The position numbers were made by a program, and so were the translations under genes. Shown one piece after another: positions 14,022-20,751 of a stretch of 27,767 bases of DNA (its first letter is position 1; each line of letters opens with the position of its first letter). Origin of the DNA: a virus. The notes beneath the pieces are model-generated. The model searched no databases. It saw nothing but the letters and a program-made list of their open reading frames with translations, and was not told the origin of the DNA. The stretch covers positions 1-27,767 of IMG/VR virus record IMGVR_UViG_3300025000_000355, one strand, 5' to 3'.

Positions 14022-14237
14022 ATGAGAACAAAAGCAATAACTACGCTTGAATACTACAAAAATACTGGATTTTCACCAGAGCAGGTTTTAAAAATGTATG
14101 AAAATTTAACAAATACAGCAGATATATTTTTAAGATTACTCAGTAATGATGTGGAGATCATGACACTGGCTTATGATGACGCAAAAGCCTGGGTTGATGG
14201 TTATCTAAGTTATTGCAAAAAAGAAGAATTGCACTGA
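14022..14237 (+). CDS. helical hypothetical protein
   Basis: 71 aa. ATG 14022 lies 7 nt after GAGGTG; the in-frame GTG at 14013 is inside the box. Product is helical with the segment TTLEYYKNTGFSPEQVLKMY, which resembles a small helix-turn-helix-like bundle, and ends in a Tyr/Lys-rich helix. Last gene before promoter P3. Function unknown. Confidence 0.73.
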   Translation: MRTKAITTLEYYKNTGFSPEQVLKMYENLTNTADIFLRLLSNDVEIMTLAYDDAKAWVDGYLSYCKKEELH

Positions 14238-14266
14238 GATATTGTTAAATTAATAAATAAAAATGT

Positions 14267-14295
14267 TTGACATAGGTGTTCGGATGGTGTATACT
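14267..14295 (+). promoter_or_regulatory. sigma-A promoter P3
   Basis: Consensus -35 TTGACA (14267-14272), 17-nt spacer, -10 TATACT (14290-14295). The gap upstream is A/T-rich and could serve as an UP element. Predicted start near 14302, 32 nt before the ATG of the 93-aa gene. Confidence 0.82.
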
Positions 14296-14333
14296 TAATA
14301 TGAGTTCTAAATTTGAAGAAAGGAGAATTAAGA

Positions 14334-14615
14334 ATGTCAGATCCAATAGTTGGACGTTCAGAAGGAGTTGCTTATTCTACATATCAAATTCAATCATCTA
14401 TATCAGTAGAAGATATAAATAAATTTTCTGAATTAATAGAGCAAAATGGGTGTAAGTTAAGTCTAGCACCAGTTTCAGCAAGACAAAAACTATTTATTTG
14501 TGAGAGCAAAGATAAGTTAAATATTATAGTAGAATCTGCTGAAAATTTATTATTACAATATACGGTTAAGAAATATAATGATAATTTGTGGCATGTGACA
14601 GTTGTATTGGATTAG
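14334..14615 (+). CDS. hypothetical protein
   Basis: 93 aa, ATG 14334 with GAAAGGAGA upstream. First gene after promoter P3. Mixed fold: disordered start (SDPIVGRSEGVAYSTYQ), a helix (VEDINKFSELIEQNG), then strands (KLSLAPVSARQKLFICE) and an aromatic-rich end. No known motif. It is followed after 38 nt by the nuclease-like gene and may share its message. Confidence 0.74.
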   Translation: MSDPIVGRSEGVAYSTYQIQSSISVEDINKFSELIEQNGCKLSLAPVSARQKLFICESKDKLNIIVESAENLLLQYTVKKYNDNLWHVTVVLD

Positions 14616-14653
14616 CAAATACATCTATTCGTGAATCGAGGTGATTACATATA

Positions 14654-15217
14654 ATTGAATTTAACAGGCCAAAGAACGAGTCAGAAACACATTTTTTACT
14701 AAAAGAAATATCTAAATATATATTATTCGGATGGGGTTATAAAATATTAGCCACTGAGGTTGCAGATATGTGGGACTTAGATATTGGCAAAAAGAAAAAA
14801 GAAATAATTGATGCTGTTGGCATTAAGAAAGTTCATATAGCAAGTAGAAAATATCAATGGGATATGAAAGGTATAGAAGCAAAAGCAAGTTTATCAGACT
14901 TTAAAAATGGATTCTGCTGTGCAAGTGCTTTTAGTTACATAATTTGTCCAATAAATACCATTCCAATTGAATTAATTCCTAAAGATATTGGTTGTATTAC
15001 TGTTGATATTGATAATTTTAAATTAAAGAAATGGTCACAGAAGATATCCGATATGCAAGGCGTTGAACTTGTAAAGAAGGCCAAGAAACGAATTGATAGT
15101 AGATTTAAGTCTGAGGAAGGATATCGTAAATGGTGTGAAAAATGTTTAGAGGGAATTGCTTATAGAAGTAGTTTAGAATTATTGTTCTGGCGTAACTACA
15201 TTGAGTTTAGTAAGTAA
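14654..15217 (+). CDS. MmcB-like PD-(D/E)XK nuclease, ATT (or ATA) start
   Basis: 187 aa if begun at ATT 14654. The first ATG in frame (14768) has no ribosome binding site. The 38 codons before it read as a good N-terminal helix (ESETHFLLKEISKYILFGWG), and GAGGTG (14638-14643) stands before ATA 14651 and ATT 14654. Core residues D53 (KKEIID) and E75-x-K77 (GIEAKASLSDF) match a PD-(D/E)XK fold. The later segment PIELIPKDIGCITVD resembles the P-x-ELIP-x-x-G-hydrophobic tail of MmcB-family DNA repair nucleases. Likely acts on phage or host DNA; substrate unknown. The fold call rests on motif order and the start on the ribosome binding site. Confidence 0.78.
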   Translation: MEFNRPKNESETHFLLKEISKYILFGWGYKILATEVADMWDLDIGKKKKEIIDAVGIKKVHIASRKYQWDMKGIEAKASLSDFKNGFCCASAFSYIICPINTIPIELIPKDIGCITVDIDNFKLKKWSQKISDMQGVELVKKAKKRIDSRFKSEEGYRKWCEKCLEGIAYRSSLELLFWRNYIEFSK

Positions 15218-15252
15218 TTAAAAATAATAAAATTAATAAAGGAGAAAGAACT

Positions 15253-15588
15253 ATGAAAATTAAAAAGGGAATTAAGCATGAGATTAATGGAGTTTATGGA
15301 AATGTTACATACACAGATTTAAATTTAGATGGTGAATATTATCCTTCTAGATATAATTCAGAAGAGAGGAGTATTGATACCCAAGAAACAATTTCATTCA
15401 CAGATGAACTTAATGGATTGCCAGAAGGTGTAAGTATGGATGATTATTTTGGAATGGCATTATTACAAAGACTTGATAACATTGAAAGAAAACTCAATAC
15501 TCCTCAAACCATAAATATTAAATGTACAATTGATGGTATTTCAGAAGAAACAATAGATATGATTGTAAAAGCAATTAGAGAAGGTTAA
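15253..15588 (+). CDS. hypothetical protein
   Basis: 111 aa, ATG with AAAGGAGAAAG upstream. Basic beta-type N-terminus (KIKKGIKHEINGVYGNVTYTDL), a loop region rich in Ser/Glu, a helix (YFGMALLQRLDNIERKL) and a C-terminal strand-helix (INIKCTIDGISEETIDMIVKAI). The helix-to-strand end looks like a small dimerisation module. Not recognised. Confidence 0.74.
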   Translation: MKIKKGIKHEINGVYGNVTYTDLNLDGEYYPSRYNSEERSIDTQETISFTDELNGLPEGVSMDDYFGMALLQRLDNIERKLNTPQTINIKCTIDGISEETIDMIVKAIREG

Positions 15589-15636
15589 TCAAAATAACAA
15601 GAAAGTTTAGTTTGATGGGATTGGAGGTGAATATTT

Positions 15637-15981
15637 ATGGAAATAAACATAAAAACTCTAGGACATAAAAGTATAGCATGGGCATGTGCGTATAGTGAAG
15701 ATAATAATTATGATTATTCACATTTAAAACAATTACCAATCCGAGGAATGATTTTAGATAAGCATAAAGCAGGAATGAGTAAACCTAAATATAGTAATCA
15801 GGTATTTGTTCCATTAAATAAAAATGATGAACTGATCAAAAGTAAGGCGGTAGATATTTACTCTAGGCACTATGCAAATACATATGAAGAGTGTGTTGAG
15901 GTTTATAATGAGTTGGTTCAAGAGAGAATTGATAGATTAAATGAAATTATTAAAGAGTGTGAAACACATAAGATAAACTAA
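15637..15981 (+). CDS. conserved phage hypothetical protein
   Basis: 114 aa, ATG with GGAGGTG upstream. The segment FVPLNKNDELIKSKAVDIYS followed by an RHYANTYEECVEVYNELV helix is reminiscent of hypothetical proteins in SPbeta-like and other Bacillota phages; I know no function. The C-terminal 45 residues are a long helix. Confidence 0.76.
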   Translation: MEINIKTLGHKSIAWACAYSEDNNYDYSHLKQLPIRGMILDKHKAGMSKPKYSNQVFVPLNKNDELIKSKAVDIYSRHYANTYEECVEVYNELVQERIDRLNEIIKECETHKIN

Positions 15982-16016
15982 TTAAACAATTAATTTATTT
16001 AAGGAGGTGAATACAT

Positions 16017-16178
16017 ATGGAATCAACATCACGCAAAATGATTGATGAGTATAAAGCTAATCCGTCTAAAGCAATTGAGCAATTAGAATTTTGTGGTTAT
16101 GAATGCGAAGGTGGAATATTAGTTAATAATGTTGCATTTATTGCATTGCAAGAATTAATTATGGAGGATGATCGTTAA
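16017..16178 (+). CDS. 53-aa hypothetical protein
   Basis: ATG 16017 with a full AAGGAGGTGA upstream, one of the best ribosome binding sites in the window. Product: helix (SRKMIDEYKANPSKAIEQLE), a CGYEC pair and a helical end. Its last base is shared with the next start (TAATG), and its tail supplies GGAGGATG for that gene. Function unknown. Confidence 0.72.
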   Translation: MESTSRKMIDEYKANPSKAIEQLEFCGYECEGGILVNNVAFIALQELIMEDDR

Positions 16179-16354
16179 TGAAAAAAGTAAGATTCTTGAA
16201 AAACTTTTATACATTTGACAAAGACTCATTTAGGGTTATTCTGGCAGAAGATAGTGAATATTATTATATACAAGAGAATTTACATACTTTAGATAAGTTT
16301 AGATTGACAAAGAGAGATAATGGTGTGTTGTTTCAGGTAGTAGAGAGGAGTTAA
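16178..16354 (+). CDS. 58-aa hypothetical protein
   Basis: ATG overlaps the previous TAA by one base. Basic mini-protein with strands (KKVRFLKNFYTFDKDSFRVI; SEYYYIQENLHTL; GVLFQVVERS), possibly an OB/SH3-like barrel. Its final codons contain AGAGAGGAG, which serves the next gene 5 nt later. Not recognised. Confidence 0.7.
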   Translation: MKKVRFLKNFYTFDKDSFRVILAEDSEYYYIQENLHTLDKFRLTKRDNGVLFQVVERS

Positions 16355-16358
16355 ATAT

Positions 16359-16586
16359 ATGATAGATGTCTTAGAACTTAAACGATTATTATCATATATC
16401 CCAGATAATGCGATTGTTTACATAGAAGCAGATCATGGACAGTCACCAGAACAAGCATATAGTATATCTGTTACAAATGAAGAATTTACAGATGGAGAAT
16501 TGCCTTATTATGGTGAGGATATTGATTGGAAAAATATTAGTGAATGCGAAAAAGATAAAATTACTGCCGTAAAGATAAGCTATTAA
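16359..16586 (+). CDS. conserved phage hypothetical protein
   Basis: 75 aa, ATG with AGAGGAG upstream. The segment LLSYIPDNAIVYIEADHGQS with LPYYGEDIDW is a signature I have seen in phage and prophage hypothetical proteins of Bacillota; function unknown. Acidic, compact alpha/beta. Confidence 0.78.
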   Translation: MIDVLELKRLLSYIPDNAIVYIEADHGQSPEQAYSISVTNEEFTDGELPYYGEDIDWKNISECEKDKITAVKISY

Positions 16587-16624
16587 ATTAAAAATAAAAT
16601 TATAATGAAAGAGGTAATGTTAAA

Positions 16625-16900
16625 ATGGCAAAATTATTTAAAAATAAAGTATTAACACCTTCCATGATGATTGAAAAAGCTGTAGGAGTTGTAGACAATG
16701 CAGTATCTATGTTTAAACAAGCAATTCTAGAAATTGACAAAGCGAACGAAATGCTAAATCAATCTAAGATTCAGAGTCAAGAGAAAATTGATTTATTGGA
16801 ATTAGAGTTGGTTAATACGCAACAAATTAAAAATGAGGCAGAAGCAAAAATTAATTCACATTTGGAATTAAGGGAGAAATTGAGTCAATTTACTCAGTAA
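16625..16900 (+). CDS. coiled-coil protein
   Basis: 91 aa, ATG with AAAGAGGTAA upstream. After a short basic start the protein is one long helix with heptad hydrophobics and a Glu/Gln-rich surface (IDLLELELVNTQQIKNEA). Probably forms a dimeric or trimeric coiled coil. No metal or membrane motif. The 31-nt gap to the next gene contains only its ribosome binding site. Confidence 0.75.
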   Translation: MAKLFKNKVLTPSMMIEKAVGVVDNAVSMFKQAILEIDKANEMLNQSKIQSQEKIDLLELELVNTQQIKNEAEAKINSHLELREKLSQFTQ

Positions 16901-16931
16901 AACAATATTTATATATTAGAGAAAGGAATTA

Positions 16932-17642
16932 ATGAAATTGAAAATAGAACATATTATTTTGGGAATGAAGATTATACCTCATTCAAAAAGCGTAGGAAGT
17001 CATTTTGACTCAAGTTGTTGGAGAATGGTAAAAGAAAATAAAGATCCATATCTATATGTAATAAGAATTGACGGAAATACTATTGTTTTAGATGAGACAA
17101 AAGATGCTGAATTAGGCGATTACTTCTTACCAGAAGATTTGGAACCATACATAGAGAGGAAATTAAATCAAAATGTTAATAATGAAAGTAAGAATGTTAA
17201 AATGAAGAAATCAGAATTAAATAGTTCAATGTTATTTAAGATGAGAGATGGAGATTTGTGTGTTTTATTAAGCGATCTTGAAGGTAATATGATTTTTAAT
17301 AGTCAAGAAGATATTAAACAAGGGCATAGTTCTTATGCAATCTCATTAAATGATTATGATGAAGATTTATCTCCAGAAAATGAAGCTTATGATATCGTAG
17401 CTATTAAACAACGTAATGCTTGTGTAAGAGTGATTGCAGATGTTTTAGGAGATAATGAACCAGAAGAATGGGATTGGGTAGAAGGGGTTGAGAATAAAGA
17501 ACCAAAAGTAGAAGAAACGAAAACTCCTATTATTAATAATATTACTATTAATTTAACTTTAGATGCTAATAATAATGATCCTGCACATTTTTTAAAGCAA
17601 CTCAACGATGCTATTAAGAAAAATGGACTAGTATTATATTAA
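16932..17642 (+). CDS. hypothetical protein, 236 aa
   Basis: ATG with GAGAAAGGAAT upstream. Two similar-looking beta-rich halves: residues about 1-75, and 95-180 with FKMRDGDLCVLLSDLEG and YDIVAIKQ, a pattern of small phage beta-barrel proteins. Then a WDWVEG segment and a C-terminal Asn-rich linker, and a helix (DPAHFLKQLNDAIKKNG). The order suggests a protein-binding module followed by a short oligomerisation helix. Family not named. Confidence 0.76.
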   Translation: MKLKIEHIILGMKIIPHSKSVGSHFDSSCWRMVKENKDPYLYVIRIDGNTIVLDETKDAELGDYFLPEDLEPYIERKLNQNVNNESKNVKMKKSELNSSMLFKMRDGDLCVLLSDLEGNMIFNSQEDIKQGHSSYAISLNDYDEDLSPENEAYDIVAIKQRNACVRVIADVLGDNEPEEWDWVEGVENKEPKVEETKTPIINNITINLTLDANNNDPAHFLKQLNDAIKKNGLVLY

Positions 17643-17666
17643 AATATATGAAAGAAGGAATAAGTA

Positions 17667-17879
17667 ATGGCAAAAGATAATAAAAATAACGAAAACAAAA
17701 CAAGTAAGATTTGGATATTGACAATTGGAGTAGTATTTAATGATGAAGAAACAAAAGAATCTGCTATGAGAGATTTTCAAGAATCATTGAATGATTATGT
17801 AGATAGTTTTAGAATGGTTGAAGTAATTAATGCAAAAGAAGGTAGTTTGAGTTTTAAAATAGTTGAGGATGAATTATAA
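17667..17879 (+). CDS. hypothetical protein
   Basis: 70 aa, ATG with AAGAAGGAATAAG upstream. Lys/Asn-rich start, then a ferredoxin-like strand-helix-strand pattern (KIWILTIGVVF; TKESAMRDFQESLNDYV; FRMVEVINAKEG; SLSFKIVEDE). Last gene before the promoter of the replication module. Unknown function. Confidence 0.74.
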   Translation: MAKDNKNNENKTSKIWILTIGVVFNDEETKESAMRDFQESLNDYVDSFRMVEVINAKEGSLSFKIVEDEL

Positions 17880-17948
17880 GATACAGATCCTTCGAAAGCT
17901 AAATTTTATGTTATTTAATTAGATGTAAAGTAAAAATAAAATATGTTC

Positions 17949-17978
17949 TTGACATCGATATTGGTACTATGATATATT
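17949..17978 (+). promoter_or_regulatory. sigma-A promoter P4 of the replication module
   Basis: Consensus -35 TTGACA (17949-17954), 18-nt spacer, -10 TATATT (17973-17978). Start near 17985 would give an untranslated leader of about 165 nt before the SSB-like gene, holding a possible leader ORF and a stem (see next entries). The 70-nt gap upstream (17880-17948) has no gene and is A/T-rich. Confidence 0.72.
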
Positions 17979-18019
17979 TGTTAAATAAGTAATAAATAAA
18001 TATAGAAAGGATTGATTGG

Positions 18020-18106
18020 TTGAAGAATTCAGGCAACTGTTGGAAACCTGTTAAACGAAGTAAGCCACCACCTTCTTTCAATATAATATTAAAAGTTCTA
18101 TTATAA
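18020..18106 (+). CDS. possible 28-aa leader peptide
   Basis: TTG 18020, 9 nt after GAAAGG. The frame holds 28 codons (start MKNSGNCWKPVKRSKPPPSF, end NIILKVLL) and lies in the transcribed leader of the replication operon. Its three consecutive proline codons (18065-18073) and the codons after them coincide with the left arm of the 14-bp stem that would hide the ribosome binding site of the downstream gene. This is the layout expected of a translational attenuator leader. The local base composition is clearly richer in G+C than its flanks. Expression is unproven; it may be only a spacer. Confidence 0.42.
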   Translation: MKNSGNCWKPVKRSKPPPSFNIILKVLL

Positions 18107-18138
18107 ACAATTAATAAATAAAAAATATTGAAAGAAGG
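18071..18138 (+). promoter_or_regulatory. stem that can sequester a ribosome binding site
   Basis: A perfect 14-bp inverted repeat: CCTTCTTTCAATAT (18071-18084) and its complement ATATTGAAAGAAGG (18125-18138), loop 40 nt. The right arm contains AAGAAGG, the only ribosome binding site of the gene at 18150. The left arm with its flank (CCACCTTCTTTC) nearly copies the anti-Shine-Dalgarno end of 16S rRNA, so it acts as a cis anti-SD. Base pairing would shut translation; a ribosome stalled on the leader ORF over the left arm would open it. Confidence 0.6.
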
Positions 18139-18149
18139 AATTAATACAT

Positions 18150-19103
18150 ATGTTAAAAGAAACAATGAATAATGTTTATGTGGTAGGTCAATTGGTTAAG
18201 AAAGATTTGGCAATTAAAAATGTTGATGTAAAAGATAAAGATGGTAATGTAGTTGGTCAAGAGCAAGCTATTAGTGGAAATTTGATCATTAGAACTCTTG
18301 ATGGTAGTGAAAATGAAGTATCGTATTTTGCGAAAAAAATGAAAAAAGATGGTAGTGGTGAAAACTCTATTTTCAAAGGTTTAGAAACAGTAATGAATGA
18401 GTATAAAGCACTAGAACAATTTCCAAATGAAGCAGATATCATTAAAATTGGATCAGGACAATTTAATGTTCAAGACTATAAAGGAAAAGATGGAGAAGTT
18501 AAAACATACGCAGGAATTAAAGCTAATTTTGCAAATAGATTAACTCAAAAAGAGATTGAAACAACTCCTATGGATGCCAAGTTTGAAATCGAAGGTGTAG
18601 TTTCCAAATTGGAAGAAGAGGTTTATAAAAACGAACCCACTGGTAATGCAAAAGTTACAGTAAATCTTCTAGGTTATGAAGGTACAATTATTCCAGTGGT
18701 ACTAACGGTTCCTAAGTCAATTGCTGAACCATTTATGTCTGCTGGTTTCTTTGAAGGAGGTTTTGCCAAATTTACTGGTAAGTTAGTAAATACCAAAGAA
18801 ACGGTTGAAGTAATTGAAAAAATGGCTTTTGGATCAGATAATGTAAAAGTAGTTACAACCACAGTAAGTAGGAAAGAAATCATGGGAGGTAGTCCAAAGG
18901 GGAGTCCAATTGAACATGAAATTGATGAAGCAGAATATGCACAAGCCATTGCAAAACGTAAACTAAAATTAGACAAAATTAAAAACGAACCTGCTAAAGT
19001 TGCTAATACAAATGGTGCTCCCCCAATAAACAATCCTTTTGCAACGGGTGGAACGGTAACAAATCAAACAGCAAACCCATTTAATCCTTTTGCAACGAAA
19101 TAA
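18150..19103 (+). CDS. SSB/OB-fold-like DNA-binding protein
   Basis: 317 aa, ATG 18150 with AAGAAGG 11 nt upstream (hidden in the stem described above). The start NNVYVVGQLVKKD resembles the first OB strand of SSB proteins. The protein seems to have two beta-rich halves (residues about 5-130 and 140-240), then a charged helix and a flexible C-terminus with NPFATGG and NPFNPFATK, encoded by a 15-bp direct DNA repeat (19032-19046 and 19083-19097). Flexible aromatic-tipped tails are typical for SSB partners. As first gene of the replication operon, it fits a single-strand binding role. No Walker or nuclease motif seen. The position corresponds to yorF of SPbeta as I recall; function is inferred. 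Confidence 0.72.
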   Translation: MLKETMNNVYVVGQLVKKDLAIKNVDVKDKDGNVVGQEQAISGNLIIRTLDGSENEVSYFAKKMKKDGSGENSIFKGLETVMNEYKALEQFPNEADIIKIGSGQFNVQDYKGKDGEVKTYAGIKANFANRLTQKEIETTPMDAKFEIEGVVSKLEEEVYKNEPTGNAKVTVNLLGYEGTIIPVVLTVPKSIAEPFMSAGFFEGGFAKFTGKLVNTKETVEVIEKMAFGSDNVKVVTTTVSRKEIMGGSPKGSPIEHEIDEAEYAQAIAKRKLKLDKIKNEPAKVANTNGAPPINNPFATGGTVTNQTANPFNPFATK

Positions 19104-19112
19104 GATCTAAAA

Positions 19113-19148
19113 ATTGAATAGTCTTATCATAAAATAAGACTATTCAAT
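19113..19148. terminator. perfect 15-bp hairpin, no U-run on + strand
   Basis: ATTGAATAGTCTTAT (19113-19127), 6-nt loop, exact complement (19134-19148). On the + strand it is followed by A-rich sequence and not by T, so it is not a classic intrinsic terminator for the operon. Read on the - strand it is followed by TTTAGATC, a weak U-run, so it could stop antisense transcription. It may also serve as an RNA-processing or stability element between the SSB-like and ATPase genes. Confidence 0.5.
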
Positions 19149-19197
19149 AACCAATAAATAAAAAAATAAATAAGAGTTAAAAGGAGATTAATAATTA

Positions 19198-20184
19198 ATG
19201 ATAAATTTAGCAACTTTGGAAGAGAATAAAGTAACCACAGACTTAACTCAATATCCTATGGTTTGGATTGGAGAAACAGGAGATGGAAAAACATTTAGTC
19301 TAAATCAATATTTAACAGAAATTAGTCCTGATGGTAAAAAACCCTTATTCGTAATGTTTGAAGATAGACATAAAAAGATTCCAGGAATTATGGCTCAAAG
19401 AGTAAAGGATATCTCAGAGGTGTTTTCTATTGTAAGTCAGTTCAAAAATCCTGCCATTAGGGAAAAATTTTCTTGTGTTGTATTTGATACTGCAGATAAG
19501 TTTGAAGAAATGGCTAGTAGATATACAGCAGCCAATAAAGAAGTTGAAATTATTGAGGATTTGAATTTCGGAAAGGGGAAGAGATATTTAAATAGTATAA
19601 TGGGAGTTACAACTGAATTAAGAAATATGGGGGTAACTGTTCATTTTATTGCTCAAGCGTACACAAATACAAATATTATTACTAAACAGACAACTGTTGA
19701 AACTAAATTAAAAGATGTCACAAAAGCTCAAATGTTTCATGAGGCATTTCTAGTTGGTTTAATCAAAAAAGAAAGTGAGACTTCTGATGAAAGGATTATT
19801 ACTTTTAAGAAAACAAGTGTATTTAAGGAACTAAAAGATAGCTTTGGTTTACCAGAAATTATAAAAGTTTCTGATTTAAAAAATATAATGGAAAAAAGTT
19901 TCGAGTCCATTGATGTTGAATATCTCACAAAAGAAAAAACTTTTATAGAAATTACAGAAGACCAACCTTTTGAAGAGATTAAAAATAGAGGTAGTGAACT
20001 GGGAGGGATACTTGCACAAAATGGGTATTTAGAAGAAGCAAGTAATATTCTAAAAACAACTATTGGAACCCACAATGATGGTACACCAAAAATGTTTGAT
20101 AGTTTAATAGAATCCCAAATTGACGTAGCTAAAGTTGTGGTTATTAAATTAGAAGAATTAGTAACTAAATATAAATTACTATAA
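19198..20184 (+). CDS. Sak4-like RecA-fold ATPase (AAA_24-like)
   Basis: 328 aa, ATG with AAAAGGAG upstream. Walker A GETGDGKT (residues 25-32, K31) follows the strand MVWIG; Walker B is CVVFDTAD with D97; a VHFIAQAYTN strand follows near residue 150. This is the core of the Sak4/AAA_24-type phage ATPase, a RecA-fold single-strand annealing or recombination accessory protein. The C-terminal ~100 residues are an extra helical domain, so the protein is longer than minimal Sak4. It follows the SSB-like gene, its expected partner. The position matches yorG of SPbeta as I recall. The ATPase fold is certain; the Sak4 subfamily is likely. Confidence 0.85.
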   Translation: MINLATLEENKVTTDLTQYPMVWIGETGDGKTFSLNQYLTEISPDGKKPLFVMFEDRHKKIPGIMAQRVKDISEVFSIVSQFKNPAIREKFSCVVFDTADKFEEMASRYTAANKEVEIIEDLNFGKGKRYLNSIMGVTTELRNMGVTVHFIAQAYTNTNIITKQTTVETKLKDVTKAQMFHEAFLVGLIKKESETSDERIITFKKTSVFKELKDSFGLPEIIKVSDLKNIMEKSFESIDVEYLTKEKTFIEITEDQPFEEIKNRGSELGGILAQNGYLEEASNILKTTIGTHNDGTPKMFDSLIESQIDVAKVVVIKLEELVTKYKLL

Positions 20185-20197
20185 ATTGAAAAACTTA

Positions 20198-20239
20198 AAT
20201 AAGGGGAGTGTCATAACTTCCCTTATTCTTAACATAAGG
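20198..20239 (+). promoter_or_regulatory. two competing hairpins before the zinc-finger/helicase genes
   Basis: Hairpin 1 pairs AATAAGGGGAGT (20198-20209) with ACTTCCCTTATT (20216-20227), 12 bp with one G-U and a 6-nt loop; it is followed by CTTAAC, a weak U-run. Hairpin 2 pairs CCTTAT (20221-20226) with ATAAGG (20234-20239), loop 7 nt, and covers the AAGG ribosome binding site of the next gene. The two share 20221-20227, so only one can form. Either a weak terminator or a translation switch. Confidence 0.5.
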
Positions 20240-20250
20240 TGGTGTGGAAA

Positions 20251-20751
20251 TTGGCTAGATTAAGCAAATGTAAAGGTTGCGAAAAAACAATATCCAAAGA
20301 AGAAAAGTATGTTTATAGTAATAAATCTTATTGTAAGGAATGCTATGATAAAATTCAAATAGGAAAACAAGAATATGATTTATTACTTAAAACTATTTGT
20401 CAATATTTTAACTTAGATCAACCAACAGGATTAATCTTTAAACAAATAAAAGAATATAAAGAACAATTAGGTTATACATATGGAGGTATTACATATTGTC
20501 TTTGGTATATTAAAGCAATTGAGGGGAAATCATTCAGTGAATTGAAATACGGTATCGCATTAGTAAAATATAATTATGAAAAGGCAAAAAAATACTTTGA
20601 GCAACAACAGAAAATTGCCTCAAGTGTGCAGAGCAATATTGAGCAAGGTGAAGAAGCAGTGAACGAAGTTAAAGTTAATTTGGGAAAAGTATACGCTAAA
20701 AAAAATAATTTCTTAATTAATATTGGTGATTTGATAGGGGAGGTGGAATAG
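20251..20751 (+). CDS. zinc-finger protein preceding the helicase (possible loader)
   Basis: 166 aa, TTG 20251 placed about 6 nt after AAGGTGGTG; the in-frame GTG codons at 20239 and 20242 are inside that box. N-terminal zinc site C7, C10, C28 and C31 (CKGC...CKEC). The rest is helical and contains EQLGYTYGGITYCLWYIKAI and GIALVKYNYEKAKKY, a domain I know from phage proteins encoded near replication genes. It overlaps the helicase start by one base, so both are made together. Role as a helicase loader or adaptor is inferred from position; the position matches yorH of SPbeta as I recall. Confidence 0.78.
   Translation: MARLSKCKGCEKTISKEEKYVYSNKSYCKECYDKIQIGKQEYDLLLKTICQYFNLDQPTGLIFKQIKEYKEQLGYTYGGITYCLWYIKAIEGKSFSELKYGIALVKYNYEKAKKYFEQQQKIASSVQSNIEQGEEAVNEVKVNLGKVYAKKNNFLINIGDLIGEVE

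Noticed and set aside
16215-16242. TTGACA with TATTCT at 16-nt spacing
   Set aside because: Lies inside a coding sequence and the -10 is weak; AT-rich coding DNA gives such pairs by chance.
17880-18000. Replication origin in the AT-rich gap before the replication module
   Set aside because: AT-rich with TAAATAA-type runs, but I found no iterons or DnaA-box cluster, only the promoter.
18674-19033. Minus-strand ORF of 119 codons, and other minus-strand ORFs across the window
   Set aside because: All lie opposite well-supported + strand genes, lack ribosome binding sites and have unlikely composition; they are shadows.
20239-20247. GTG start codons at 20239 and 20242 for the zinc-finger gene
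   Set aside because: They are part of the AAGGTGGTG ribosome binding site; TTG 20251 is correctly spaced. The same reasoning removes GTG 5337, 9987 and 14013.
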